A stretch of 64,000 nucleotides of DNA, from assembly GCF_001719065.1 (NCBI RefSeq), contig NZ_LWAF01000003.1:1-64000 (forward strand), in the 5' to 3' direction. The notes beneath the pieces were generated by a model that was not told the origin of the DNA, made no database searches, and saw only the letters and a list, made by a program, of their open reading frames with translations. The stretch is from Fervidobacterium thailandense (lineage in GTDB: Bacteria; Thermotogota; Thermotogae; Thermotogales; Fervidobacteriaceae). This document shows, in pieces, positions 25,836 through 34,667 of this stretch (position 1 is its first letter; the number at the start of each line of letters is the position of its first letter). The position numbers were made by a program, and so were the translations under genes.

Positions 25836-26927
25836 CTGGAGGTAAGCGAAAGAATAAAAGGTATAATCGATGAAATCAAGTTAGTAGCTTCAGACTACGG
25901 GAATAAGGTTGTTGTAGCCTTTTCTGGAGGAATGGACAGTACCGCTGCAGCGATACTCTGTGCTCTGGCACTCGGAGCGGAAAACGTCGAGCTTGTGCAC
26001 GTTACGTACGGACCATACACCTACTCCAAAACACCTCTAATCGTCGAGAAGTTCGCACAAAAATTTGGACTAAAGTGCACCTTCATCGAAAATAGAGGTC
26101 AGGAAAAGATATGGAGATACGGGCCTTCGTGCAACATGTGCACACGTCAGGTAAAGATGGGTACAGTTCTCGCTTACGCAAACGGTCGGCTCGTCGTGAC
26201 TGGTTCGAACGCGTCTGACACCTGGGGTCAGACAGGTTTAAAGGTTTTCAATGGTATGTACGCTCCTCTTGGTAATCTGAGCAAGGCCGAAATAAAGGCT
26301 ATATTGGACTATTTGGGAATTAGCATCGAGAGGATTGGTGAAAATGCCAACCGTGAAGGTTGTAAGCTAAAGCATCTGTTAAAACCGTTAACGAATCCTG
26401 ACTTCCATGGGAAAGCTGTGGTTCTTGCAAATGAGCTCGTGTTGAAGTACTTCCCTGAAGGAAACGAAATTGCCAACGTTAAGATCGTGGGACCACTTTC
26501 CAAGAACGTGGCTGTGGTGAACGTCAAGCCGATGAGGGATGGTGTAGACAAACTCGTATGGGAACTCTCAAAAATAGACGTGATCGAAGAAGTGGTAGTT
26601 GCGGACAGACCTTTGAAACTCGTGGTCGTTGCCAATCCTTCCATTTACAGAGTTCCGGAATCAAGGTACTGGATCGTTGAAGGTAGGCTCAAACCGGAGT
26701 TCGCCGTACCGATCAATGTAGAATGGCACGAATCGAAGAACAACAAGCTTCGTACGTTTCACGTGGTGGAGGTGTCCGAATGGACGGATTACGCGACAGA
26801 GAACGAGCCCTGCTCGAGGAATTCGAACGAGTCATCGGTTACAAGTTCAACGACATCATGCTCCTGTACAACGCCCTCTGTCACTCCTCCTACGCCTATG
26901 AACTTGGTCAGTTGGGGAGACAGATAA
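25836..26927 (+). CDS. PP-loop ATPase (ATP pyrophosphatase family), atypical start and overlapping 3' end
   Basis: About 363 aa. The PP-loop A-F-S-G-G-M-D-S-T-A-A-A (near residue 30) marks the N-type ATP pyrophosphatases used in tRNA thiolation, LarE-type sulfur transfer and amidation. Downstream C-N-M-C-T-R-Q-V gives a Cys pair that could bind metal or carry sulfur. The strong ribosome site GGGGAGGT (25821-25828) is followed in frame by ATT and CTG but no ATG, GTG or TTG. CTG 25836 has the best spacing. GTG 25785 is in frame but overlaps the -10. The last roughly 48 codons overlap rnc in another frame and encode a Ser/Thr/Cys/Pro-rich tail. The family is firm, the substrate unknown. Confidence 0.7.
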   Translation: MEVSERIKGIIDEIKLVASDYGNKVVVAFSGGMDSTAAAILCALALGAENVELVHVTYGPYTYSKTPLIVEKFAQKFGLKCTFIENRGQEKIWRYGPSCNMCTRQVKMGTVLAYANGRLVVTGSNASDTWGQTGLKVFNGMYAPLGNLSKAEIKAILDYLGISIERIGENANREGCKLKHLLKPLTNPDFHGKAVVLANELVLKYFPEGNEIANVKIVGPLSKNVAVVNVKPMRDGVDKLVWELSKIDVIEEVVVADRPLKLVVVANPSIYRVPESRYWIVEGRLKPEFAVPINVEWHESKNNKLRTFHVVEVSEWTDYATENEPCSRNSNESSVTSSTTSCSCTTPSVTPPTPMNLVSWGDR

Positions 26928-27523
26928 AGAACAACGAACGTCTTGAGTTTTTGGGTGATGCGGTCGTCGAGTTGATAGTTTGTGACATCCTGTACCGCGA
27001 CTATCCTGATGCGACCGAAGGTGATATGGCTAAGGTAAAGGGAGCGGTTGCGAGCGAAGAGGTACTTGCCGAAATAGCCCAGCAGTATAATGTGGGTAAG
27101 TATCTTTTCCTGGGCAAAGGGGAAGAGAAGACCGGAGGACGCTCGCGGAGTAGTATCTTGGCCGACGCGATGGAAGCGATAGCGGCAGCGGTGTACATCG
27201 ACGGTGGACTCGACGCCGTGAAAAAAACGTTCGGCCCTATGTTTAAAAAGTACGTTGAAATCTTTCTGTCAGGTCAGAAAATCTTTGATTACAAAACGGC
27301 TTTGCAGGAATTCACTCAGGACAAATACAGGGAGTTACCGGAATACAGGGTTATTGGGATGGACGAGGAGAATAGGTACGTTGTGGAACTGTACGTGCAC
27401 GGTAGCTTGGTAGCTACGGGTACGGGGACATCGAAGAAAGACGCGGAGAAGGATGCGGCGCGGAAGGCTTTCGAACGTCTCGTCGAACGAAAGAACGAAA
27501 GTTGTCGCGAGAACGATTTGTGA
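26780..27523 (+). CDS. rnc: Ribonuclease III
   Basis: 247 aa. The catalytic signature N-E-R-L-E-F-L-G-D-A-V-V-E-L is near residues 55-67, the second acidic cluster is D-A-M-E-A-I, and a C-terminal double-stranded RNA-binding domain ends with G-T-S-K-K-D-A-E-K-D-A-A-R-K-A. It cuts double-stranded RNA, including rRNA precursors. The frame is open from 26723, but GGTGGAGGTG before ATG 26780 fixes the start. The upstream PP-loop frame continues through the first 148 nt of this gene. Confidence 0.93.
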   Translation: MDGLRDRERALLEEFERVIGYKFNDIMLLYNALCHSSYAYELGQLGRQIKNNERLEFLGDAVVELIVCDILYRDYPDATEGDMAKVKGAVASEEVLAEIAQQYNVGKYLFLGKGEEKTGGRSRSSILADAMEAIAAAVYIDGGLDAVKKTFGPMFKKYVEIFLSGQKIFDYKTALQEFTQDKYRELPEYRVIGMDEENRYVVELYVHGSLVATGTGTSKKDAEKDAARKAFERLVERKNESCRENDL

Positions 27524-27555
27524 AGCTCTCGTATGAACATTGGAGGGAGCGAGAT

Positions 27556-28413
27556 ATGGACAGACTCGTGGAAGCTTTTGAAGACTACCTCGGACACGTG
27601 AGACGATGTTCGGAAAACACACTCAAAGCGTATATGAAAGATGTGCGGAGGTTCTTGGAGTACACACAAAAACATCCACGCGACGTTTCAAGAAACGATG
27701 TGGAAGGTTTTATTAAAGCGCTATCGAAAGGGATGATAACCGGAGGGGAAGTTACCGAATCAACAATATCGCGTTATATCTCTTCCCTTAGGGTTTTCTT
27801 TGACTACCTCCACCTCATCGGTGTAGTCAGTGAAAACCCTATGGAGAAGGTTCGACACCCGAGGCTGAGGAAGAAGGTACCAAATTTCCTGTCGATCGAG
27901 GAAGTGCGTGCCATGTTGAACGCGTTTGATGAAAGAAAAATAAAATACAAAGCGATACTCTCACTCCTGTACTTTTGTGGTCTGCGTGTGGGTGAACTGT
28001 GTAACCTGAGGGTCGAAGATGTGTCCTTCTATCCGCCGTACGTCAAAGTTGTGATGGGAAAGGGAAACAAGGACAGAATAGTGCCCATAAGTGAATCGGC
28101 TTTAAACGTGCTGGAAGCTTACGTGGAACGTTACAGGCCGAGGATCTACTTCTTCGAAGGTCGGGCTGGGAAACCAATCCATCCGGCCACGGTCTTCAGG
28201 GTGGTGAAGAGGGCCGCAAAGAAAGCTGGTGTGACAAAGAACATCCATCCCCACACCCTCAGACACTCGTTCGCGACGCACTTGATAATGAACAACGTGA
28301 ACGTGAAAATCGTTCAAGAGTTACTTGGTCATGCAAACCTCAGCACGACGAGTATTTATTTACACGTTGCCGACAGGGAGAAATTCGAAGCGGTGAAGAG
28401 ACTGGTGATATGA
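27556..28413 (+). CDS. Tyrosine recombinase, XerC/XerD-like
   Basis: 285 aa, the length of Xer recombinases. An N-terminal SAM-like core-binding domain (about 5-90) precedes the catalytic domain with Arg144 (C-G-L-R-V-G-E-L), Lys172, H-P-H-T-L-R-H with His233 and Arg236, His259 (L-L-G-H-A-N) and nucleophile Tyr268. The role is presumably chromosome dimer resolution at a dif site, though no dif was found in the window. TTG 27502 opens the frame inside rnc, but GGAGGGA before ATG 27556 marks the likely start. It lies in the rnc-relA run and overlaps relA by 4 nt. No mobile-element context is visible. Confidence 0.85.
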   Translation: MDRLVEAFEDYLGHVRRCSENTLKAYMKDVRRFLEYTQKHPRDVSRNDVEGFIKALSKGMITGGEVTESTISRYISSLRVFFDYLHLIGVVSENPMEKVRHPRLRKKVPNFLSIEEVRAMLNAFDERKIKYKAILSLLYFCGLRVGELCNLRVEDVSFYPPYVKVVMGKGNKDRIVPISESALNVLEAYVERYRPRIYFFEGRAGKPIHPATVFRVVKRAAKKAGVTKNIHPHTLRHSFATHLIMNNVNVKIVQELLGHANLSTTSIYLHVADREKFEAVKRLVI

Positions 28414-30545
28414 TTGTGCAAACGCTCAGTAACTTGATTAGCGAACTGGAGCAATTGTTAGGTAGAGAGTTGAATGAGCGCGAAAAAGAATTAATAGCAA
28501 AAGCCTACGAAATCGCAGAAGTAGCTTACAGCGGACTTGTGAGAAAGTCTGGAGAACCTTTTATCACCCATCCGATAGAAGTTGCCAAGATAGTGGCGAG
28601 CCTCAAGCTCGACGTGGAGAGCATTGTCGCGGCTTTACTTCACGACGCCATCGAGGACAGTAATGGAAAAGTGACCTTCGAAACAATCGAAAAGCACTTT
28701 GGCCGTGAAATCGCCCTCATCGTAGACGGGGTTACTAAAGTTAGTAAGATAAATGCGCCAGTTGGGAACGTCGAACAGCGAAAAAAATTGGAGACAATCC
28801 AGAAGATGCTCTTTGCCATGGCTGAAGATGTACGAGTGATCTTCGTGAAACTGGCTGACAGGTTACACAACATGCGCACGATAGATTTTGTCGAAGATGA
28901 AGAGAAGAAACGCTACAAAGCCATGGAGACGTTGGAAATATACGCCCCCATAGCCCACAAACTCGGGATCAACGTCATCAAATCGGAACTTGAGGATATA
29001 TGCTTCAAGGTTCTGTACTACGACGAGTACCAACGGATCAAACAGATGATGGCCCAGAAAAAGGTCGAGCGCGAAGAGAGAATCAAAACGTACATACAAC
29101 AACTCAGTTCTGCCCTGCAAGAGCACAACATCGACGCGACTGTGGAAGGAAGGTACAAGCACTATTACAGTATCTGGAAAAAGATGATCCAAAAGGGTAA
29201 GGACTTCAACGAGCTCTACGACCTGATGGGACTACGCGCCATCGTGAAGGATGTAACCACGTGCTACACAACCGTGGGTATCGTCCACAATCTCTGGGTA
29301 CCGCTCCCCGGAAGGTTCAAGGACTACATTGCTGCTCCAAAATCCAATGGTTACCGCTCGATCCACACAACAGTGGTTACACAATTCGGTGAACCTCTCG
29401 AGGTTCAAATAAGGGACATTCAGATGCACGAAGAAGCCGAGTACGGTCTGATCGCCCACTGGGCGTACAAAGAGGGAGAAGGCAGGGTCGATGTTAAGCA
29501 AAAATGGATACTTCGCATCTCCGAATGGCGCAAAGAACTCGCCCAGGGACTCGCGAGTGTTGACGATCTCAAAAAGGAACTCCAAATGTCGGAGGTGTTT
29601 GTTCTTACACCAAAAGGAGAAATCGTGCACTTACCGTATGGAGCAACCCCTATAGATTTTGCTTATGCGATACACACCGAAATCGGCCATCACTACGCCG
29701 GTGCTAAGGTGAACGGTAAGATTGTGCCGATAGATTACCAGCTCAACAACGGTGATGTTGTCGAAATTATAGTAAACAAGTCTTCCCCGGGTCCGAGCTT
29801 GGACTGGCTCAGGTACGCAAAAAGCCCGCGAACGAAAGCAAAGATCAAGAGGTTCTTTAAAGAGAAGGAACGCGAAAAACTTATTGAAAGAGGCAAAGAC
29901 GTGCTACGTCAAGTGGCCAAACGATTGAACGTTTCCATTGACGAACTACTTCAGCGTGAAGAGATTAAGAAATACATGCAGTCCCACCAAATCGATGAAG
30001 AAGAGTTTATCACAAGACTCGGCGACCGCACGATAACGCAGGACGAACTACTCGTGATCCTCGGTATTAAGGAAGTACCCAAGAAAAAACAGGAACGAAG
30101 GCAGAAAAAATCCCCGACTTCACTAGTTCTGGTCGACGGTATCGACACACTTGATATCCATTTTGCCAAATGTTGCAACCCCATACCGGGCGATAAGATC
30201 GTTGCGGTATCGAGTAAACGTGGTGTGACGATACACCGCTCGAACTGTCAAAACGTCATCGGATTGGGTAGTGATCGAAAATTCCCGGCATTGTGGCGTG
30301 CCGATCTTACCGCACAGTTCGGTGTCGACCTGAAAATGGAACTTGACAGGAAGGAAAGGGTCCCTGATATACTTTCTAAGGCTATGGAACGGAAGTACGA
30401 ACTGAGGAACTTCAAATTCCTCGAAATCTCCTACGACTACGTAATTGTCTCCGTTACCGTGGCTGTTAAATCTTTGGAAGAATTGGAAAACATGATGCAC
30501 TTCTTCACCGGACTGCCAGGGGTAAGAAAGGTGGTGCGCGTCTGA
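28410..30545 (+). CDS. relA: Bifunctional (p)ppGpp synthetase/hydrolase, Rel family
   Basis: 711 aa with the full Rel/Spo layout. The hydrolase HD domain (T-H-P-I-E-V-A and L-L-H-D-A-I-E-D, about 48-85) is followed by the synthetase domain ([10 protein letters not shown] near 270), TGS (near 390-450), a zinc-finger-like C-C-N-P-I-P-G-D region and a C-terminal ACT domain. The intact HD motif indicates that it both makes and degrades the alarmone. The ATG overlaps the recombinase stop, and the next gene, dtd, overlaps by 1 nt. Confidence 0.93.
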   Translation: MIVQTLSNLISELEQLLGRELNEREKELIAKAYEIAEVAYSGLVRKSGEPFITHPIEVAKIVASLKLDVESIVAALLHDAIEDSNGKVTFETIEKHFGREIALIVDGVTKVSKINAPVGNVEQRKKLETIQKMLFAMAEDVRVIFVKLADRLHNMRTIDFVEDEEKKRYKAMETLEIYAPIAHKLGINVIKSELEDICFKVLYYDEYQRIKQMMAQKKVEREERIKTYIQQLSSALQEHNIDATVEGRYKHYYSIWKKMIQKGKDFNELYDLMGLRAIVKDVTTCYTTVGIVHNLWVPLPGRFKDYIAAPKSNGYRSIHTTVVTQFGEPLEVQIRDIQMHEEAEYGLIAHWAYKEGEGRVDVKQKWILRISEWRKELAQGLASVDDLKKELQMSEVFVLTPKGEIVHLPYGATPIDFAYAIHTEIGHHYAGAKVNGKIVPIDYQLNNGDVVEIIVNKSSPGPSLDWLRYAKSPRTKAKIKRFFKEKEREKLIERGKDVLRQVAKRLNVSIDELLQREEIKKYMQSHQIDEEEFITRLGDRTITQDELLVILGIKEVPKKKQERRQKKSPTSLVLVDGIDTLDIHFAKCCNPIPGDKIVAVSSKRGVTIHRSNCQNVIGLGSDRKFPALWRADLTAQFGVDLKMELDRKERVPDILSKAMERKYELRNFKFLEISYDYVIVSVTVAVKSLEELENMMHFFTGLPGVRKVVRV

Positions 30546-30994
30546 TGAGGGCCGTTGTCCAGCGTGTTGATAGAGCAGCAGTACGTGTCGACGGTCAAGT
30601 GGTGGGTCAGATAGATCGTGGATTTCTGGTTCTGTTAGGTGTGGGCAAAGGCGATAGCCTCGAAGATGTTAAGTACCTTGCCGAAAAGATCGTAAATTTG
30701 CGTGTTTTCGATGACGAACAGGGTAAGATGAACCTCTCGTTGCTGGATGTGGGTGGGCAGATGCTCATTGTCTCACAGTTCACCCTTTACGGTGACTGTA
30801 GGCGTGGGCGAAGGCCATCGTACAGCGATAGTGCGCCTCCCGATGTTGCCAAGGAACTATACGAAGCGTTCATAGAGGAAGTCAAGAAATTCGGTGTCCC
30901 GGTCCAAACCGGTGTGTTTGCCGCTCACATGTTGGTGGAGATCCACAACAATGGACCGGTAACGTTGCTCCTTGATTCAAAAAAACTCTTCTGA
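30545..30994 (+). CDS. dtd: D-aminoacyl-tRNA deacylase
   Basis: 149 aa, the usual length. The active-site segments [16 protein letters not shown] and N-N-G-P-V-T are intact. It removes D-amino acids wrongly attached to tRNA. Its ATG overlaps the relA stop by 1 nt, indicating translational coupling; a relA-dtd order is common in bacteria. Confidence 0.93.
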   Translation: MRAVVQRVDRAAVRVDGQVVGQIDRGFLVLLGVGKGDSLEDVKYLAEKIVNLRVFDDEQGKMNLSLLDVGGQMLIVSQFTLYGDCRRGRRPSYSDSAPPDVAKELYEAFIEEVKKFGVPVQTGVFAAHMLVEIHNNGPVTLLLDSKKLF

Positions 30995-31030
30995 ACGCAA
31001 CGACGTCGGTTAATGAGGTGGCATCCTTGA

Positions 31031-31588
31031 ATGTCATTGAAATGTCATCTACTCCACGTTTGTTGTGCACCGGACTTGGTTATCGCGTACTTGGCCGGTG
31101 CCAGAGGTGATGTGTTCTTCTACAATCCAAACATCCACCCGAAGGAAGAATACGAGAAGCGAAAACATGAAGTGTTGAAAGTTGCGCGGTTGTTCAACCT
31201 CGAGGTGGTAGAAGCCGAGTACGATCCGGAAAACTTCTTCAAGTCCGTGAGAGGTTTAGAACATGAACCCGAGGGTGGTAAGAGGTGCCGTGTCTGTTTC
31301 GAACTCCGTTTACGAAAAACCGCGTCGGTTGTAAAAGAACTGGGTTATGCCTCGTTTTCCACAACCTTGACAGCATCACCAAAGAAGGATGTTCACACCG
31401 TGAACGAGGTGGGTAAGACAGTTGCACTCGAGACCGGTACCGTGTATCTGGCCAACGTTTACAGAAAGAGTCCAACGTACAACGATGCACAACGTCTCAC
31501 TAAACTACTCGGCATATACAGGCAAAACTACTGTGGATGCACCTTTAGTAGGAGAGTGGAACAGGATGAAAATTCATCTGAGCGTTGA
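31031..31588 (+). CDS. queH: Epoxyqueuosine reductase QueH
   Basis: 185 aa. The paired cysteines C-C-A-P-D near the N-terminus, C-R-V-C-F-E-L-R-L in the middle and Y-C-G-C near the C-terminus are the QueH (DUF208) pattern that binds an iron-sulfur cluster and a second metal. It performs the last step of queuosine synthesis in tRNA, replacing QueG. The ATG is behind GAGGTGG with a 9-nt spacing. Its end overlaps the next gene by 23 nt. No other que gene is in the window. Confidence 0.9.
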   Translation: MSLKCHLLHVCCAPDLVIAYLAGARGDVFFYNPNIHPKEEYEKRKHEVLKVARLFNLEVVEAEYDPENFFKSVRGLEHEPEGGKRCRVCFELRLRKTASVVKELGYASFSTTLTASPKKDVHTVNEVGKTVALETGTVYLANVYRKSPTYNDAQRLTKLLGIYRQNYCGCTFSRRVEQDENSSER

Positions 31589-32399
31589 TACCGTGGACGT
31601 TGACAAAAGGGGTTACGCTGAGCTTTCCATCAAGTCAAACGTACCTGTGGAGTTCTCACTCGACGGAAAAACTTATTCTATAGTTCCTTACAGATTTGGT
31701 GATGAAACGGTACTGCTCGAGTACACCTACGAGGAATCCGACTCGATGATCCAAACGCTCACTAAAGAGTACGTACTCCAGCAGATCTTACGCAAAGATG
31801 TTTATCCAGATAGTCTCAAGAACATAGCGCACCATTTCAAAATTGGATTGAAAAAGTTCCGTATATTGGTGGTAAAATATAACGATGTGGAAGAGCGGGA
31901 GTTCTCAAGGTACAGCCTCTCGAATGTCACGTTTGGAGTTGTGGCCTCGGAGTTCGAAGGTGAGAGTGTTGACCTGCACTTACTACCTTCCAACGTGACT
32001 GTCAGGACGAAAGATGGTTACTTTCTCTCTGGTGTAACTGATACCGCCGAAGAGGGTCTTAGACAAGCATTACTGATTGCAAAATGGTTCCGTGGAGGAA
32101 GTTACGATGAACTAGTCAGCCTTGCATTGAGTGGTGGCTCCGAGGAGCCGAAATTGAGAAGGATGGTTAGCGACTGGGCGGGACTAATAAAACTCGTCAT
32201 CTCCGGCGAACTTGTTAAGGTGGCACGCGATCCCTCGAGAGAATTTTACCTTGGACAAATCCTGAAAAGGTTGAGGATGTTCAAGGCGGAAACACTGTTC
32301 AACCCGCTTAATCCACTCGAGATGGTCGCACTTGGTGTACTTTTTGCCAAGTACGGAGGAGGCGGTCACTTTGAACCAGATAGTTACGATATCTTTTAG
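31566..32399 (+). CDS. Uncharacterised protein upstream of an RsbW-like kinase
   Basis: I do not recognise this 277-aa protein. It has no signal peptide or transmembrane helix. It begins with a beta-rich region (M-K-I-H-L-S-V-D-T-V-D), has a helical middle, and its last third is helical with a G-G-G-G-H run near the end. The frame is open from 31422; the start at ATG 31566 is chosen because GGAGAGTGG precedes it. It overlaps queH by 23 nt and the RsbW-like gene by 29 nt, so all three are translationally linked. Partnership with the downstream kinase, as a sensor or antagonist, is a context guess only. Confidence 0.6.
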   Translation: MKIHLSVDTVDVDKRGYAELSIKSNVPVEFSLDGKTYSIVPYRFGDETVLLEYTYEESDSMIQTLTKEYVLQQILRKDVYPDSLKNIAHHFKIGLKKFRILVVKYNDVEEREFSRYSLSNVTFGVVASEFEGESVDLHLLPSNVTVRTKDGYFLSGVTDTAEEGLRQALLIAKWFRGGSYDELVSLALSGGSEEPKLRRMVSDWAGLIKLVISGELVKVARDPSREFYLGQILKRLRMFKAETLFNPLNPLEMVALGVLFAKYGGGGHFEPDSYDIF

Positions 32400-32808
32400 C
32401 GCGCTTACTGAGAACATAAAAATCGCGAGGGCGGTCATTCACACCTTTCTCACGTTTCGCGGTGTTTTCGATAAAGATATTTTCGATACCGAACTCGCGG
32501 TTAACGAAGCGATAGCCAATATCATACAACACACATATAAAGGCGAACCAAAGTACGTTGTCATGACGTTGAGGTGGACCGATCCCAATGTTCTTGAAGT
32601 GTTACTACGAGACTTTGGTCCGAAGGTGGATGTTTCGAAGGTGAAACCCCGCGATCTTGACGACATTCGCCCAGGTGGTTTGGGGGTTTACATCATCCAA
32701 CGCATCTTCGAAACGATGGAATTCAAAGATGTTGCCGACGGAAATTTGTTGTACCTTAGACGTACGTTCTTGATTCCTCCAAAAAAGGATGAGACGGGAG
32801 AAGCTTGA
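32371..32808 (+). CDS. RsbW-like anti-sigma factor / serine kinase (HATPase_c)
   Basis: 145 aa, the size of RsbW/SpoIIAB. GHKL ATPase motifs are present: V-N-E-A-I-A-N-I-I-Q-H (N box), D-F-G-P-K-V-D (G1 box) and P-G-G-L-G-V-Y-I-I (G2 box). Such kinases sequester a sigma factor or phosphorylate an STAS antagonist. The start TTG 32371 is chosen because GGAGGAGG lies 8 nt upstream; an in-frame start at 32332 has no such site. No sigma factor or STAS protein is adjacent, so the partner is unknown. Confidence 0.8.
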   Translation: MNQIVTISFSALTENIKIARAVIHTFLTFRGVFDKDIFDTELAVNEAIANIIQHTYKGEPKYVVMTLRWTDPNVLEVLLRDFGPKVDVSKVKPRDLDDIRPGGLGVYIIQRIFETMEFKDVADGNLLYLRRTFLIPPKKDETGEA

Positions 32809-32810
32809 GG

Positions 32811-33173
32811 ATGAAGTGGATAGCCGAACTGTTCAAAAACATTCCTTTCCTCTCGGCTTTCATTGGTTTCCTCTCGGCACAATTTGCGAAGGTTCTAATA
32901 TACAAGGATATAAAGGTTTTTGGAAGGTACGGAGGGATGCCCAGCGCACACGTCGCCACGGCCTCGGCACTTGCCTGGGCTGTTGGGTATACAACCGGTT
33001 TCAGCTCTCCGGAAACCGCGATTGCGGCAATTTTCCTTGCCATAACAACAGCTGACGCGGTGGGACTCAGAAGAAATGTCGACCCGAACAAGGGCCACAC
33101 GTTGATGGAGGTTGTATACGGTTTTGCATTGGGATGGCTGGTGGCTCTGTTGACCGTCAAGATCTTCAGATAA
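32811..33173 (+). CDS. DUF212 (divergent PAP2, YuiD-like) membrane protein
   Basis: 120 aa with about three or four hydrophobic segments. It carries G-R-Y-G-G-M-P-S-A-H-V-A, D-A-V-G-L-R-R and a C-terminal K-G-H-T-L-M-E-V-V-Y-G, the conserved DUF212/COG1963 pattern, a divergent relative of PAP2 lipid phosphatases. The substrate is unknown. ATG 32811 is chosen; TTG 32805 overlaps the upstream stop and is also possible. Confidence 0.8.
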   Translation: MKWIAELFKNIPFLSAFIGFLSAQFAKVLIYKDIKVFGRYGGMPSAHVATASALAWAVGYTTGFSSPETAIAAIFLAITTADAVGLRRNVDPNKGHTLMEVVYGFALGWLVALLTVKIFR

Positions 33174-33215
33174 CACACGTTTAACCCAATTTGAAAAAGA
33201 TGTCAAGGGGGAGGA

Positions 33216-33881
33216 ATGTTGAGGAAACCTTTAGTCATATCGCTTATCTTCTTGGTCTTTTTTATGTTACCGGCAGGTCTGTCTTTCGGTTCCAACGCCC
33301 AAGTTTCCCAACTACCGGGAAACCTCGACCGTTCGCAAGGCCAAGTGCCTTCTTCTCAGAACGCTATCTCGGAGAGTTACACCACTTTGACAAACTCGGT
33401 GCCGCCTGTACCAAAGTGGTTCCAGACCGAGGTTTCAAGGAGGAGGGCCGGGGCTGGAGAAAAAACTACCCCAGAGTTTACCGCAGAATTGTGGAACATC
33501 GTTTGGGAAGTCTCAACCCAATACGAAATTGACCCATTCTTCATTTCCGCAGTAATCGCAGTTGAGAGTAACTTCAGAAACGTCAAAGGACCCGGCGGTG
33601 TTTTAGGGATGATGCAAATCCTACCATCGACGGCACGAACAATAGCACAACTGCTTAAATTGGAACAACCAAAAGACTGGAACGAATTACTGACAAATCA
33701 TAAGTTAAACATCACCTATGGCACGGCTTACTTGTCTTACCTTTTCAAGCAGACTGGGAGTCTGTCAAAGGCCCTTGAACGTTACAATAACGGTCCGAAG
33801 AAAGAGACTTTCGCTCAGACCGTGATGGGAGTTTACGAGCGCTACAAAAGTTTGCACCTTCAGGAAACAGGACAAAAGTGA
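33216..33881 (+). CDS. Lytic transglycosylase (SLT domain), secreted
   Basis: 221 aa. An N-terminal signal peptide or anchor (about 1-24) is followed by a low-complexity linker, then an SLT/goose-lysozyme-like domain. The catalytic Glu is in A-V-E-S-N-F, followed by G-V-L-G-M-M-Q-I-L-P-S-T-A and A-L-E-R-Y-N-N-G-P. It cleaves peptidoglycan glycan chains. ATG is behind GGGGGAGG. It lies in the rightward run before an ABC ATPase gene, with 12 nt between. Confidence 0.87.
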   Translation: MLRKPLVISLIFLVFFMLPAGLSFGSNAQVSQLPGNLDRSQGQVPSSQNAISESYTTLTNSVPPVPKWFQTEVSRRRAGAGEKTTPEFTAELWNIVWEVSTQYEIDPFFISAVIAVESNFRNVKGPGGVLGMMQILPSTARTIAQLLKLEQPKDWNELLTNHKLNITYGTAYLSYLFKQTGSLSKALERYNNGPKKETFAQTVMGVYERYKSLHLQETGQK

Positions 33882-33893
33882 GGAGGGGCATAG

Positions 33894-34661
33894 GTGAGTT
33901 ACGCGTTGAAGATCGAGAACCTTTATTTTTCGTACGACACGAACTTCTCGCTGGAGGATGTGAATCTACAGATCCCAGAGGGTATTCTGTTTGGTATCAT
34001 CGGACCGAACGGTTCAGGAAAAACAACACTCTTATCGTTGATTATGAAATTCCTCAAACCCTCTCATGGGCGGATAGAAATCTTCGGCCACGATACACGC
34101 AAGCTTTCGCACAAATCTCTCGCACGCCTTGTAGCTTACATCGCACAAGACTTCAATCCCGCGTACGACTTTTCCGTAGAGGAAATAGTTGAGATGGGGG
34201 GCATCGCAAGACGCAGAAGCTTCTTTGAATCGGTTGTCTACGAAGAAGAACTACTCAGGGCACTTTCAATAGTGGACTTGGTGAACCTTCGCAAAAGACC
34301 TTTCTCAACGCTCAGTGGTGGGCAACAAAGGCGTGCACTGATTGCCAGGGCAATTTACCAAAACACCCCCGTGATCGTTGCCGACGAATTGACGAACCAT
34401 TTGGATTTGGGACAAGCAATAAAGGTAATGGATTACCTCAAATCGTTGACGAGGATGGGGAAGACGATCGTTATCACACTGCACGACTTGGGATTTGCCA
34501 CAAAGTACTGCGACATTCTTGCCTTGATGGACAACGGTCGAGTAATATCCGTTGGACGTCCCAACGAAGTTCTCACAGAAGAGACAATCTCTAGGATTTA
34601 CAAAGCTAAGGTACGCGTCATCAAAACATCGGACGTACCGTACCCGTGGGTGGTCTTCTAA
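33894..34661 (+). CDS. ABC transporter ATP-binding protein, FecE/BtuD-like
   Basis: 255 aa with Walker A G-P-N-G-S-G-K-T-T, signature L-S-G-G-Q-Q-R-R-A and a Walker B ending in A-D-E rather than the usual D-E-P. The Q-loop is I-A-Q-D. Sequence style fits the iron-siderophore, haem or cobalamin importers (FepC/BtuD). No permease or binding protein lies alongside, so the complex partners are elsewhere or missing. The GTG start is preceded by AGGAGGGG. It is the last gene of the rightward run and converges with the racemase gene. Confidence 0.8.
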   Translation: MSYALKIENLYFSYDTNFSLEDVNLQIPEGILFGIIGPNGSGKTTLLSLIMKFLKPSHGRIEIFGHDTRKLSHKSLARLVAYIAQDFNPAYDFSVEEIVEMGGIARRRSFFESVVYEEELLRALSIVDLVNLRKRPFSTLSGGQQRRALIARAIYQNTPVIVADELTNHLDLGQAIKVMDYLKSLTRMGKTIVITLHDLGFATKYCDILALMDNGRVISVGRPNEVLTEETISRIYKAKVRVIKTSDVPYPWVVF

Positions 34662-34667
34662 ATACGT

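Noticed and set aside
27556-28413. Xer-type recombinase as part of an integrated element
   Set aside because: It lies inside a housekeeping run, overlaps relA, and no att-like repeats, phage or transposon genes are near.
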